A stretch of DNA of 64,000 nucleotides from Mangifera indica (lineage: Eukaryota > Streptophyta > Magnoliopsida > Sapindales > Anacardiaceae): contig NC_058145.1 of NCBI RefSeq assembly GCF_011075055.1, forward strand, positions 15,311,894 to 15,375,893, read 5' to 3'. The position numbers and the translations under genes are program-made. Of the stretch, positions 37,524 through 50,217 are shown piece by piece. Each line of letters starts with the position of its first letter. Positions within the stretch are counted from its first letter, which is position 1. The notes beneath the pieces are model-generated. The model was given only the letters and a program-made list of their open reading frames with translations. It was not told the DNA's origin and did no database searches.

Positions 37524-38040
37524 TTTGGTGTTTTTCTTTTTTTTTTAATGGAGAGACGAGAGAATGATACTTTCTTTGAAGAGAGTGAAAGTGAAAGTGA
37601 AGAAAGAAAAGATGCTTAGTTTAGTCTTGCTTTGTTTGATTTTTAAAAGGGAAATTTTAAAAAATGGCCAAAATGCCCTCCTATTAAGCGATAATACCCA
37701 AAATCACTATTTTCAAGCCAAAATGCCCAAAATCACTGTTCCAAAAAAAGAAAAAGCCTATAACTTTTTTTAATACCAAAATTACCCTTCTCCTCATATT
37801 TATATAACTCTGGCACTTACTATGGGGTTTTAATGTAATTTTAGATAAATATGAGAGGTTTTTGAATATTTTACATTATAAAGGCATTTTGATATTTATT
37901 TATTTATTTCAAACTTTTTCTAAAATGTCAAAATTACCCTTCTCTTCATTTATATAACTCCCCTCACTCATTATGGGGGTTAAAAAATTTTAGATAAATA
38001 TGAGGGGTTTTTGGATATTTTACATTGTAAAGGCATTTTC

Positions 38041-38730
38041 ATTTTTCAACTTTTAGAATTCGAATTTCAGTTCCGTTTTTTCGAATTTCACCATTTTACG
38101 ATATATCGATTCGTATTTTTTAGATTTCTGAAGGATTTTCCATTTATTGCTATTCTAGAGTTTTACAACTTTGACAATTCGAATTTCAGTTCCGTTTTTT
38201 TGGATTTCATCGTTTTACGAGATATCGACTCGTATTTTTCAGATTTCCGAAGGATTTTTTGTTTGTTGCCATTCTAGGGTTTTTCAACTTTTAGAATTTG
38301 AATTTCAGTTTCGTTTTTTCGGATTTCACCGTTTTACGAGATATCGATTTGTATTTTTCAGATTTTTGAAGGATTTTTCGATTGTTGCCATTCTAGGGTT
38401 TTTCAACTTTTAGAATTCGAATTTTAATTCAGTTTTTTCGAATTTCACCGTTTGACGAGATATCGACTCGTATTTTTCAGATTTTCGAAGGATTTTCCGT
38501 TTGTTGCCATTCTAGGGTTTTTCAACTTTTAGAATTTGAATTTCAGTTCCGTTTTTTCGGATTTCACTGTTTTACGAGATATCGACTCGTATTTTTCAGA
38601 TTTCTGAAGGATTTTTTGATTGTTGCCATTCTAGGGTTTTTCAACTTTTACAATTCGAATTTCAATTTCATTTTTTTGAATTTCATCATTTTACGAGATA
38701 TGGACTTGTATTTTCCAGATTTTCGAACGA
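38041..38730. repeat. About 5.7 tandem copies of a 120-bp unit
   Basis: The landmark TTTTTCAACTTTTAGAATT recurs at about 38042, 38160 (diverged), 38279, 38399, 38519 and 38639, a period of 118-120 bp. Each unit also contains CGTTTTACGAGATATCGA and GATTTTTCGAATTTC-like sequence. Units differ by several substitutions. CRISPR-like or satellite origin is excluded by the unit size and by the array lying entirely within one element. Confidence 0.9.
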
Positions 38731-38976
38731 GATCTTGACATGCTTATACTCAATTTTCAAAAAAAACAGAACTTGCCGTGGGATTTTTGTGAAATTTTGG
38801 TGTGTTTATAAAGGGGGCAGTTTCGTAATTTGGCTTTTCCCACGACAACCTGCAAAATTTCAAAAAAACCCGACATGGGCTAAGAATTTCCCCGACACCC
38901 CAATGTGTTAAAAAAGCCAGTTTACCCCCCCCCCCCAAACCCATTGTCCATTCAACTGCCGTGGGAGAATTCGTCT

Positions 38977-39025
38977 TGCCGTGGGAAACTCCGTTCCCAC
39001 GGCAGACTGCCGATCCTTTCGGCAG
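38977..39025. other. Two adjacent GC-rich hairpins
   Basis: TGCCGTGGGAA at 38977-38987 pairs perfectly with TTCCCACGGCA at 38994-39004 around a 6-base loop. It is followed by CTGCCGA/TCGGCAG at 39007-39025 with a 5-base loop. GCCGTGGGA recurs at several other places in the element (near 38775, 38959, 39312 and 39322). Confidence 0.75.
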
Positions 39026-39502
39026 CCAATTTTGGCCAATTTTTGGTCGTTTCGACCTCCGATTTTTTCATAAATCAAATCTACACATTGTATAACATAA
39101 TACCCCTCAATCAATTCAACAAAAACAACCAAAAATTGAAACATTTTAAGCATTATTCAAACCGTAAACCCTAAAATTTCAAACCCAAAAATCTCAATCA
39201 AATCTCAATAATATGAGCAATAACTTGATCCAAACAAGATTACGGGAGATGTGATAACATTATTTTCCATTTTCGGTTGCCGAAAAGCAAGAAAATCGAC
39301 GGAAATGACGTTCGCCGTGGGATTGCCGTGGGATGTGAAAAAAATTCGAATTTTCTTTGAATTGCACAGTAAAAATTTGTTGTGTTTATATATGGGGGCA
39401 GTTTCGTCATTTCACAAAACATGGGCATTTTTGCTTAAACCTGAATTTTTTAGGCAATTTCGCTTAGACCCCTTTAATTTTGCCTAGTTTTTAAAATTTC
39501 CC

Positions 39503-42500
39503 TTTTTAAAAATTGAATCATGTTTTGGTGTTCTTTCACTCTCAGTGGAAATGCCTTTTTCTCGACTCTCTGATGGGCACCATCATGGAAAGACAAAAAT
39601 GTCCCACTCATACCTAATATATAATAATGTTGTACTATTATATCATTGCTGGAGAGTTTATTTTTTGTTTTACTCAAAGGAGTAATAATAACACTTTTTA
39701 CTGACCATTTATTTTATGTAATCCTTACCATTATTCAAATATCTCAAGTAAATTTTTGCTCTCTCATTATAGATTTTTTACCAAAATTATTATTGATCTT
39801 CTAGGTAACAAACATTTCTCACCATAATTACGTTAAAATTGATAAATTTACATTTTTAGAGTTAAAAAATAATAAATTATTTATAATTTCTTCTATCTCT
39901 TTTTTTTTATCAACACAAACTCTTTTATTATTGTTAAAAGTTTTACTTTTATCTTCTTTTTTTTTCTTTTTTTTTGTAGCACGTTGGAATTTTTCTTGTC
40001 TTCAATTTACATTTTTCATCTCTTCTCTCGCCATATAAGCGGAAAATACAATTTTTACTTTCTACACTTACCCTAAAATATAACAAAAATAACTAACAAA
40101 ACTTGATGAAAAATATGATTTTATCATTTTCGACTTAAACATAAAAACTTATTGTTTCGATATAATTCAGGTAAAAAACAGTCATTCTCCTTTTTATTAT
40201 GTGAACTGTTTTTTTTTTTTTTAAATTTGATATATAAATGTTTTGTGTTTTTTTTTTTCTCCTATTTGATATGTTAATAACGATTAAACTATGATTTGTG
40301 AAACTTTTTTATGTTATGTGTATTAATATATTGTGAGATAACGGAATCAAGTTTTTATGCTATTTATCAATTACTTTTATAAATTGCTTTAAATATTCTT
40401 ATGATTGGGTTGGAATAATTTAACCATAATGATAAATACCTGTAAATAAATGCTTGCAATATTTAACTGAAGTTTGTCAAAAGAAAAAATTTATTACCAA
40501 TGCGAGAAATTTACTAAATTTGCTGCCAGAGCCCAATAAGGCCCATGCAACAAGCCCAACTAAATTGGAAGAACAAAGAATTGAAGATGGCTCAACTTCC
40601 TAATTACATTTATAAAATCAATAAAATTATGTATATTAATTAATATTTAATTATATAATAATAATTTATTATTATTATTATTAATATATAAATCTTGATT
40701 ATAATCATTTATGCACATTGTTATTAGTCATGACTTGAATACACGGTACACATTATTATTAATATATTATTTAAATACACCTTAAAAGGAAACTATATCT
40801 TAGTTACACTTAAATCTATCAATTAAATAGTAAATCCTTATAGGAAGGGCGTAAATTGTTGTCTAAAATATCTAAGTGGATCTTTTTTTTCTTTTTTATT
40901 GTCATCTTGGGGGAGAATTTGTTTTCTAGTCAGGAAGTTCACGTTGGGCACAAATATTATAAAAGGGAGAAGGAATATTTTTCACTTTTTTTTTTTTTGG
41001 CTTAAATGATAGATTCCTAGTTTTTAATTTTAAAAACGAAACTTTTTTATCTTGTCTATTTTTTCATCAACTTCAACTGCAAAAAAGTATATAGATAATA
41101 ATAATTATCTAATTATAAATTCAAATTATAATTTTGAAAAATAATATTCTTCTTTCTTCTTTTTGACACCCACCATCCTTAATAATCTCATCACAACTTT
41201 TGTTTGTACGATCTTTGTCTCAATACACCCTCATAACACTTCTCAACCCTCTCTTCTTCTTCTTCAAGCTTAAATATCAAAATCAATAGTTAAATAAAGC
41301 CTTATCTACTAGCAGCCCTGCAACTTGAATGGTGTAATTCAGCGACTCCTTATCCAACACCAACACCATCTCTCCATCTTTGTCCAGATAAGACAATCAT
41401 CTGACTCAATACTTATCTTGATTCATAATCTACAATAAACTATATTTCCATTGTCATGATCCAACCCCAAAAACTTCTTCTCTTTATTCATAAAATCTCA
41501 CATACCTCACTCACGTCAAAGAAGTTGTCTCTAAGCTTGTTCACTTTGAATCATCTTGTGATGACTATCGAGATTCATTGAGTTTGTTCTTAATATGTTT
41601 TGTGTAACCATGTTTTTCAATAGGGTGGGGGAATAGCTACGGTTGATAATGTACAATCAATAATGGTATTACTCAATTGCTCTACAACTATCAAGGGGTG
41701 GTGGTAGTGTTGGCAAAGGATTTACGATAGCAACTATAAAAAACAGTATTGGTATTGACAAAGTCTTAATAGTTAATTTTATCATTTTATTGGTATCATA
41801 AAAAGTAATTAAACTTATCACATTAATATTTATATCTAATAAATCAACTATTAATGGTGTTTTCGTTTTTTTATTTAACAAAATTTACTAATAGAACTTG
41901 ATGAAACAAGGAAGTTTTGGAAGTGTCATTTTGAAAGTTGAAGGCCTAAACCGTCATTTACGTGAAAAAATAAAAAATAATTGGGAAATACTCATTCTCC
42001 CAGGTTACAAAATTAGCCCACAACCATGAAAGCCGATACAGCACCCCACATTTAATAGGCCAGAAAAGACAAAGAGGTGGACAGAAGAGAATAAATAGCC
42101 GAATTGTTTGAAATTGGGCCTAGATCTTAACTAGGAAACGCTCCTTCGAAAACATGATAATCTAATAGAAACTGATATTTGGCTCTCATCAAATTGACAG
42201 TATGAAATATCTCTTTATTATATATTTTTTTTTGTTGAGAAAAAATAAAAACCTTTTTAAATCCTATTTAACAACGAGTACAACTCGTTTTCGTTTGCAC
42301 CTCCTCAACCCATTTCAATCTAATTAGGACTTTTTTGTACTTCTTTTTCTCAATCTAACACTTAATTAGGTTTCCCAATTCTTAATTTCGGCTTTTTGTT
42401 TAATTTCCCTTGATGTCTAAAAGACCACTGGGTCCATCGTTATATAAATTTTCCATTGTTAGAGGACTCATCTTGCCAATAGCATGAACAATTTTTCCCC

Positions 42501-44516
42501 AAAATAATAATAATAATAATAAATAGAAAATAATGATACACGAATAACATTTACGGTATTGAACCTTATTTTTTCCGTCAAAAATATTTTAGGGTATCTT
42601 CATAGATCTTAGAAAATAAATAAATTCTTTTACCCATTGTCAATTACGATTCCTTGCTGCGGTGGAATCTGAATCTACTTACATAATGTTAATTTAATAA
42701 AATTTAGAACCATACTCGATCGTATTTAAACTAGTTCTGGGTAGGAATTAGAATCACAACATTAGATACCCTATAATTTTGTTCCACCTTATTCATTAGT
42801 ACACTATTATTCATCACTTGTTGCACTAGATGATATCTAGAAACATGTACAGTTTTAAAAATCGAATTAGACCGGTTAATCTAATTGAGTAAACTGTCAA
42901 CTGTTAACCAAACCGATTAAATTATGTATAAAATTATGTTTGACTAGATTAATATAAAAAATTGATTTTTTTCAATGATTCATTAAAAAAAGTTGAATTA
43001 AGACCTTCTTCATCATATTTAAACACATATACCATTAAACTAAGTTTATTTTAATGTTAAATAAGTTAAATTATATATTTAATCATAAATTATATAAATT
43101 TTTTAATATTATTATTGATTAGTTAACTAGTTTAATTATTGATTAATCTATTTAATCACTGATTAAATTAGATTATTCTTTTCACTAAATTGATATTCGG
43201 TTTGATTTTAAAAATATTAGAAATAAGATTAAAATACAAATATTAGTTTATCTAAGTGTTCAACTAGTAACTGAACTTACAAATTCAAACACTACTTACA
43301 AGTTGTGCGAATTCCTTGCCTAACAAATAATGCATCATAGAATTCCTAGTGATATTTTTCAACCCTAAAATTCAAGTGTCAAGCCCATATGTTTGACCAC
43401 ATACCATGTTAAGAGAAAACATTCAGACAAATCAACACAAGAAATTATGGTCTGAGTGGAAACATTGACCATTCAAATTAAGTTGGTGACACATATCCTC
43501 GATTTAGTGAGGTACAAGAATCATATTCAATAAAAAATCATGATAATTTAAATCATCATGTCAAATTACAATAAGTGTATGTAACATATTAAATATAAAA
43601 TTGAAACGTTATTTTTCATGACATGCTATAAAACAAATATTTTGATTGTCCACGTATTGTTCATTTATGCAAAAAAAAAAAAAACAAAGAGTTTTTAAAG
43701 TCATATTTATTCTTTGGAAATTGACAACAATTGTTATGTGATCACACTTTCCTTAGCAAAATGTGTGAGAGTTGCATTAAATAAGCAAATAGTTACACGT
43801 TCAACATATAACGATTAGACATATCACTTATATATAAGTTTGACCTAAAGTGCCGGTAGACGATTTTAATCTAGAAACAATAAAAAAAGTGACTCATATC
43901 ATTTTCAATTATTCTTGTGATCTCTGTGATATGTTATTTCGGTTTTCTATTATCATGAGTTAACATGTTTCATCTATATCATTTACCTTTATTGGAGTAC
44001 GCGATATCTCTCATTTTAATATAATGACTCGATTAACAACTTTTCATGTAGATATCTACATTCATTGTAGGAAGATCTAAATGTATTTTTCTATGTAATT
44101 TTAACATTATCTCTTTCTATTTTTGTATAAATACATGTTTATACACAAGTAAAGAGATGATAAATTATATTTTTATATTGTTACTCCCTAAAATATTCAC
44201 AAGAGAACTCAATAATATAATAAGGAAAGTAAATTTTGGAATAATAAGTTAAATCATTTTTAAGCATTTCACTTTATCTTAATCGCTTGCATAAGATTAC
44301 ATAATTAACTTTACATACTTGTTATTGATAAAATTTTCATCATCAATACATATTTATACTTCTGTATTGAAATTGTCTTGGTGCAAATTAGTAATTTACT
44401 TTATTTTCTTTTTAATTTGAAAGAAAGAATAATAATTTTATAAATAAAACAATCGTGAAATGTTAAAAAATTAAATTCAGCGCCCCTACCCCGAAGGAAA
44501 GTTTGGCTAAGTATAA
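39503..44516. other. Gene-poor intergenic stretch
   Basis: Five kilobases of AT-rich DNA in which I see no protein-coding exon, tRNA or rRNA. Short open frames are all below 75 codons. Two stretches look like decayed inverted-repeat elements: about 40990-41965 (weakly similar ends) and 42850-43225 (ends with GTTTTAAAAATCGAATT and the inverse of GGTTTGATTTTAAAAATAT). Neither has a convincing target duplication. Confidence 0.45.
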
Positions 44517-45033
44517 GGCCAACTGACTATTTCCCACCCAAACTATGATGAATTTTCAAAGTTTCCCCCATTAACTTTAAAAAACCCATTTACCCACCCA
44601 TGAGTCGTTAAAATTAACTGAGTCTGTTAGTCATATTATTCTCCCCCCACCCCCAAACCCTAAAAACTAACACTTTTCCTCTAACCCAAGTTTTTAACAA
44701 CTGCATATTCCCCCCTAGGGTTTCCATATTCATATCCAATTTTTTTGACGACGACCGACGCTCTCCAAGCACCTAGCTCCCTCCTCGACGGCCCCTCCTT
44801 CCAACTGTGTGGCCTCCGATGCTCCTAGGTGACGTCGTCATTGACGAAGATACATCGTTAACGAAGTAAATTTCAGTTTATTTTTAATATTACAGATAAA
44901 ATGATGATTTTATTTTTGAATCTGTTAATCTGTCTTTTTTTAATAACCTATGAGTAGGTAAACGAACTTTTCAAAATTAACAGGTAAATATTTACAGAAA
45001 AAACATACCTTAGGTGGGAAATAGACCTTTGGC
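44517..45033. mobile_element. 517-bp foldback element with exact 9-bp target duplication (MULE-like)
   Basis: TAAGTATAA flanks both ends exactly (44508-44516 and 45034-45042). The left end GGCCAACTGACTATTTCCC matches the inverse of the right end, GCCAAAGGTCTATTTCCC. Arms continue inward with matching CATTTACCCACCCATGAG and CTATGAGTAGGTAAACG-type sequence. Same family as 7679-8337 and 8378-9270. Confidence 0.85.
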
Positions 45034-45225
45034 TAAGTATAATTCTAAAGTCACTGACGTCCCTTTCCACTGGACTTAGGCTCATAATTTGGCTAAAATA
45101 TCAAATGAGTCATCATGTTGGCGTCCAAAAGGGAAAAAATTAGATCCTCCATTGTCAACTACAGGATATCACAGTATTTAAAAGGATTATTGTGAAATGA
45201 TTCCTTTTATAAAGCTGACCACACA

Positions 45226-46095
45226 ACGTGGATATCTTCACATAAATAATATTATCTTAATCGAAAAGAAAATCTGTAATGCAATAAATACTAAGAATTG
45301 TCAGCCATATATTTTGAAGTGGATGGCCTAAATTCAAACAACTGACACAGGCAGTAGGACCCACAATTAGCTTTTTTACGTGGCATTACCTTATTCGAAG
45401 TTTCCAGTAAAGAACTCCACTTAACCATGGGCCCTACTCAGCCGGAAAAAATATCTTGGCCTCTCGTTCTAATGCTTGCTCCAAACTTCTGTGTACACCT
45501 GGCCCTCCATCTTGCGCTTTATTGAATTCTTTCCTTCAATTGCCTCTCTTTATTCAATTTTTTATTTTTTAAAGAATATCTTAAAAACTTTTACACATTA
45601 TCCTATCCGTATTTGCTTTTAATCCCACCCAAACCTTAATGAAACAATTTGTGGCCACGAATTTTTCTGATTAAATTATTCCCAACGAGTGGCTGCCAAC
45701 CATCCATATCCCTTATCTGTCCCTCACTTTCGCAGTACACGTGGTGCTATTCATTGAGAAGGACGGCAAGTGGCTGTCAATGACGTGGCGAAAAGTGCAG
45801 GGAAAGTCACCTGGGACCTCGTTCTACAATCATCATCTTCATACTTGGCCGTAGATATTTTGAATTTTCTACGCTTTTTATAAATATCATTAAACTCTTT
45901 TTTATTTCTTTAATATCTTTTTAACAGAATCGTCACTGCCTGAGAGTAGAATTAAAAGCTACTCGCTACGTGGACCAATCAAAGCTCTGCTAGTCGCTTC
46001 AATTAAAGAAAGAGCAACACGAGCCTTTCGTCTCTTTTAACTGTCTCGGTAAAAAGTTACCTTTTACTGGGGATTTATTTATATATAATACAAAA
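45226..46095 (+). promoter_or_regulatory. Promoter-like cluster: five ACGTGG cores, two evening elements, TATA-like site
   Basis: ACGTGG occurs on the plus strand at 45226, 45378, 45739 (within the G-box CACGTGG), 45783 (TGACGTGGC) and 45968. Evening elements AAAATATCT occur at 45448-45456 and, on the minus strand, at 45853-45861. A TATA-like TTATATATAATA lies at about 46078-46090, 110 bp beyond the last core. The next gene downstream is the REVEILLE-like gene, whose coding start is 1.65 kb further, so either it has a long intron-bearing leader or an unrecognised transcript starts here. Confidence 0.5.
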
Positions 46096-47747
46096 AACAA
46101 AAAGTTGTCTTTTATTTATCTAAATCTAGGGACTGGGAGGTCCATCCAGAAAAACTATTTTTGTTACGATAAAATTTGGGTCTCAAGCAAGTCCGATTAA
46201 ATAATTTGTTCAAAGATTTATACAAGTTTGAATAGTTCAAAAAATTTTTAATTTTATATTTACGCTTGAATAGGGTTTATTTATCTAATTATAATTGGGA
46301 TTGACACCTTACCTTCTTGTGTCTAAATCATGCTTCACCTTCAATCTCCTCCATCTTTGAGGTAATTCAATTCCTACATAGTTTGTTAAAAAAGAAAAAC
46401 AAAAAAATTGTTTATAAGCGGAATTTATTTGCAAACCAATAATCCAATATGATTTTATTTATATTAACGTCTTCACTCGAAAATGAGAGAAGTAACCTCC
46501 AGATAACAAGTCATAAAACACCAATGGTCTGATTTAGATTAGAAAATATGTCATTATTCTTGTTGCTCAATTATTTCTCAAGTTGAGTTGAAATAAAAAC
46601 CTTGATTTGTAGTTTTAGTGAGATTGGCATTGGCTTAGTTTAAAGTTGCTCTTAATTTTTGGCCTTTTGGAAAGGGAATGAGATAGACAAAAACGGTTTT
46701 AGAGGATTCTCAATGCTTTCTTTTGCATATTATGCACTTTTAATGTATTTTTTGCTTCATTTATGATATAAAAACGAACAAATAGATGAAAAGTATAGTG
46801 TTTTTATTTTTGTTAGGAATATTTGAAAAAAAAAAGAAAGAGTTTTTATTACAAATTTAGTTTGAGTTTGAAATATGAACCAAAACTCAAAAATTTTTAA
46901 TAAATTAGACTTAAATACAAGAAACAAAGTTTGAAATTCGAACCAAAAAAATTCAAATCCGAGTCATTTAGCATCATTTAAATGCAAATCTAAAACAATA
47001 CAATTATATTTTTTAGAAAATATTTCAATTTAAAAGCAGTTAATTAAATAATTTAAGTATTGTGACAAACTTAATTAAAACATGAAAATAATGTCAACTA
47101 CAATATAATTTTCAAGTTTTATAACAAATAATGTCATATTTTTTAATGCACAAATATTTAAACAACAAGATCTATTAAGGGATCAAGAGAGATAGGGGCA
47201 AATTTGAGGAAAAATTACAATAAATATAAAAAAAATATAATTTTTATTCACCAAATTATAATATTTTAATCTAAACCTTTTATTCAATAAAAAATACTTT
47301 TAATAATTACAGTGATAAGAAGTTTTTTTACTCAAACATTTAACACATGCGAGTATGTATACACCCTGAAATTTCTCAATTTAATTAATCACGCTGAGTA
47401 TTAAAAAGCGGAGAGACACGACGAACGCTGCCATGTGTTAATCCTGTCTTTCGACGTGAGCCACAAGATCGAGTTTCTTCTTCTTCTTTTATTTTTTTCA
47501 CAAGCCAACTATTATTTTAACTCACTTTTTCTCTGTTCTTCAACTTCATTTGTTAAAACAATTTTCTCTCTGTTTTGTTTTCTTGTGCGAGGCGTCGAAG
47601 TTTCTGTCGTTGAAACTTTTCCTTTTTGTATTCCATTCAAGGCCTGTACGGAAGAAACTTAGTGAATGGCTTTGAATTTTGTTATGTTCCTTTAGATTCT
47701 GCGAGTAAGAAGTTCCCGTTAGAAGAGAAGCTGAAGAGGAGATCTTG
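46096..47747. other. Upstream region and probable leader of the REVEILLE-like gene
   Basis: No protein-coding exon is recognised. The last 250 bp are less AT-rich and look like a transcribed leader. A nine-codon upstream open frame runs from 47666 to 47695 and ends 52 bp before the chosen start; whether it is in the mature leader is unknown. Confidence 0.45.
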
Positions 47748-50217
47748 ATGGCTTTTGTAGCTATGGCTGTCCAAGTATGTCTGCTAATTTTTTTTTAATT
47801 AATTATTAGTAATTTTCTTGTTGTAAACGATTCTTTGTTCCATAAACATAGTTTGATTTGCTGTAGTAAAAGAAAACTTTGACGGATCTTGGAGAAATTC
47901 TTAATTTGTTTCTTTGAAATTTTAGTTTATGCTTAGAAAACCTGTGTAAATAAAATGTTGTTTATAAGGGATGTCGTATTTAGATAAATTTCCTAGTCAG
48001 ATCTCGTGTGAAATCGGATAGAAACCTTATTGAAATAGAATTTGGGAATTTCCAACAGGCAATCGTGAAGAATTTTAAGGCGTAAATGTACAATACAGAT
48101 TTAATTTGTGTGTAGATATTCTTGATTCGTACAGTTTGTGTGTTAACAGCTTATTTGTTAAACTAAAACAACGTGATCATACTTTTGAGTACTCACTTAG
48201 GTATATGTGTTTTTTGTGATTGGGTGATGCATAACCTGTGTACACAATTTAGTACTTAAAAGTGTGTGTACAAAACATTTGCTTTTTCTATTATGTTGGT
48301 GTTGTTTGTTAGTATATAGTAGTAGTTTTTTGTTGCTTGAATTTAACAGATTTGACCCTTTGCATAAGAAGGATGAATGTGGAGATACTCGTTCAAACTT
48401 GGTGCTTCGGGCTGTTAATGGATTTGCATCAAGTTCGGATCTTCAAATGAAGGGTCAATTTTCTTGTGGGAATGATTACGCTCCTAAGGTTTGCTTTAGT
48501 TTGCTCTTAGTTTTTTACTTCAGTCCTAGGAAAATCAATTGCATATCTCCATTGACTCTACTTTTTGTTTCTTTTACTAGGCGAGGAAACCATACACAAT
48601 TACCAAACAAAGAGAAAGGTGGACCGAAGAAGAGCATAAGAAATTTCTTGAAGCTTTGAAGTTGTATGGTCGGGCTTGGCGGAAGATAGAAGGTAATTAA
48701 GTCATAGTTATTGTTTTCTGAGTAAGCTTCGTGATCGTCCCCCCAATGAACAACCATATTCTGTTTTCATAACAGAACATGTTGGCACAAAGACTGCAGT
48801 TCAGATTCGAAGTCATGCTCAGAAATTCTTTTCTAAGGTTTACTGCTCTTATACCAACATCAATTCTACCATTTTGATATGATATACGCTGAAGTAAGTT
48901 GAAATTTGTGTGAACCCCTGGTCGTTTACACGATTTTACAAGGGTTCATTTGTTCATTCTTAATGTTTTTCTAACCCTAGTTCTGCCATTATGATAGGTT
49001 GTTCGTGAATCAAGTAGCAGCAACACAAGCCCATTGGAACCCGTTGAAATTCCCCCTCCTCGACCAAAACGAAAACCTGTGCATCCTTACCCTCGTAAAT
49101 TGTCTAACACACTTGTTAAAGAAAGCACAAATCCAGTGCTGCCTAGAAGGTCTACATCTCTAAACTTATCAGTTTCAGAACAAGAAAACCAATCTCCAAC
49201 ATCAGTATTATCTGCAGTTGGTTCAGACACTTTTGCATTCTCCGATTCAATTACACCTAATGGCAGCTCATCACCAGTTTCATCTGCTGACCACCCAAAT
49301 TCTTCAACTGAAGAAAATGGAACTCTACCTGTCCTAACTGGTGGTTCAGTTCCGGATATGCAGTCACCCATGGTACTAACACACCCCTAAAACTATTGGA
49401 TTTTGAATACTGATAATTATTGCTAAAAAATTTATGGTGTTTTTCATATGGTTCTATTTTTTCTTTTGGCTAGGATGCCACGAAACTGGGGTTGTTTCCC
49501 CAAGAATTTGCTAAAGAAGTTTCTGCTGATGAAGCATCTACCGTGAGCCTTAAGCTGTTTGGTAGAACTGTATTAGTCCCCAAATCCCATAGACCAAGCT
49601 CTCCCATTGCAGGGACTCCTGAATCATTGCCTTCAGACATGGATGAAGGAAGACCTTTGCAGTTATTGCCGTTATCATCTGGGAATGCTAAATATGCGTG
49701 GAGTCACCATTCAGATGCAGCAACTGGATCTTTCTGTTACATGCAAAGCCCAGATGGAAACTTACATCAGGTGGAGGCTTCAGCTGCTCCTCTGCAATTG
49801 TGGACTTTATATGGGAGTTTACCCTTTCCAATCTCTCCATACCACAAGCAGGAGACAGTGACTATGCATTTAGATTCTAAATGGCAAGAAATCCAGGATA
49901 AAGAATTTCAGAAGGAAGGATCTTGGACTGGTTCAAACTCAAAGTCAGTAAACAAGGAAGACAACTTTGATAAAAATTCAGACAGCGAAACTCAGAGTAT
50001 CCAATTTTCTTTTGACAAGGAGGAAAAGGAGCCAAATGTAATATTTGAGCTTAAACCAAGTGAGAAATCAGCATTCTCTGTAATAAAGGCAAGCCCTGAC
50101 AAGAGTATGAAAGGGTTTGTGCCATATAAGAAACGTGTAGCAGTAAGAGAAGCTCCACCATCAACAATAACAGGTGACGAGAGGGTCAAGCAAAGAATCC
50201 GCCTTAGTCTTCAGTAA
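47748..50217 (+). CDS. RVE1: REVEILLE1/7-like single-MYB transcription factor
   Basis: Six exons: 47748-47774, 48372-48488, 48581-48692, 48776-48837, 48998-49372 and 49474-50217, giving 478 aa. The N-terminus is MAFVAMAVQ joined to [17 protein letters not shown] and then [17 protein letters not shown]. The MYB repeat runs from about residue 49 to 106 ([20 protein letters not shown], then [13 protein letters not shown]) and ends in SHAQKFFSK, the form used by LHY/CCA1 and REVEILLE proteins. After it comes [18 protein letters not shown], typical of RVE1, and [11 protein letters not shown] further on. These proteins bind the evening element and link the circadian clock to auxin and growth. Exon 2 was placed at 48372 because only that border keeps the frame from exon 1. 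Confidence 0.88.

Larger units (their letters stand above)
37649..39502. mobile_element. 1,854-bp non-autonomous element with exact 9-bp target duplication and internal repeat array
   Basis: TTTTTAAAA occurs immediately outside both ends (37640-37648 and 39503-39511), an exact 9-bp duplication. The left end starts GGGAAATTTTAAAAAATGGC and the inverse of the right end is GGGAAATTTTAAAAACTAGG, a clear terminal inverted repeat with AAAATGCCC-type subterminal sequence on both sides. The 9-bp duplication points to a Mutator-like origin. Inside are about six 120-bp tandem repeats (38041-38730) and a 3' part dotted with GCCGTGGGA motifs. There is no transposase frame. Confidence 0.85.

Noticed and set aside
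38041..38730. Tandem array considered as CRISPR or centromeric satellite
   Set aside because: Units are 120 bp without unique spacers and the array is confined within one transposon-like element in a plant genome.
40990..41965. Possible 1 kb inverted-repeat element
   Set aside because: End similarity is weak and no target duplication is visible; kept only as a note in the intergenic entry.
48264..48370. Alternative hydrophobic N-terminus for the REVEILLE-like gene
   Set aside because: The leader [12 protein letters not shown] does not fit a nuclear MYB protein and the exon 1 to 48372 join gives the expected family N-terminus.
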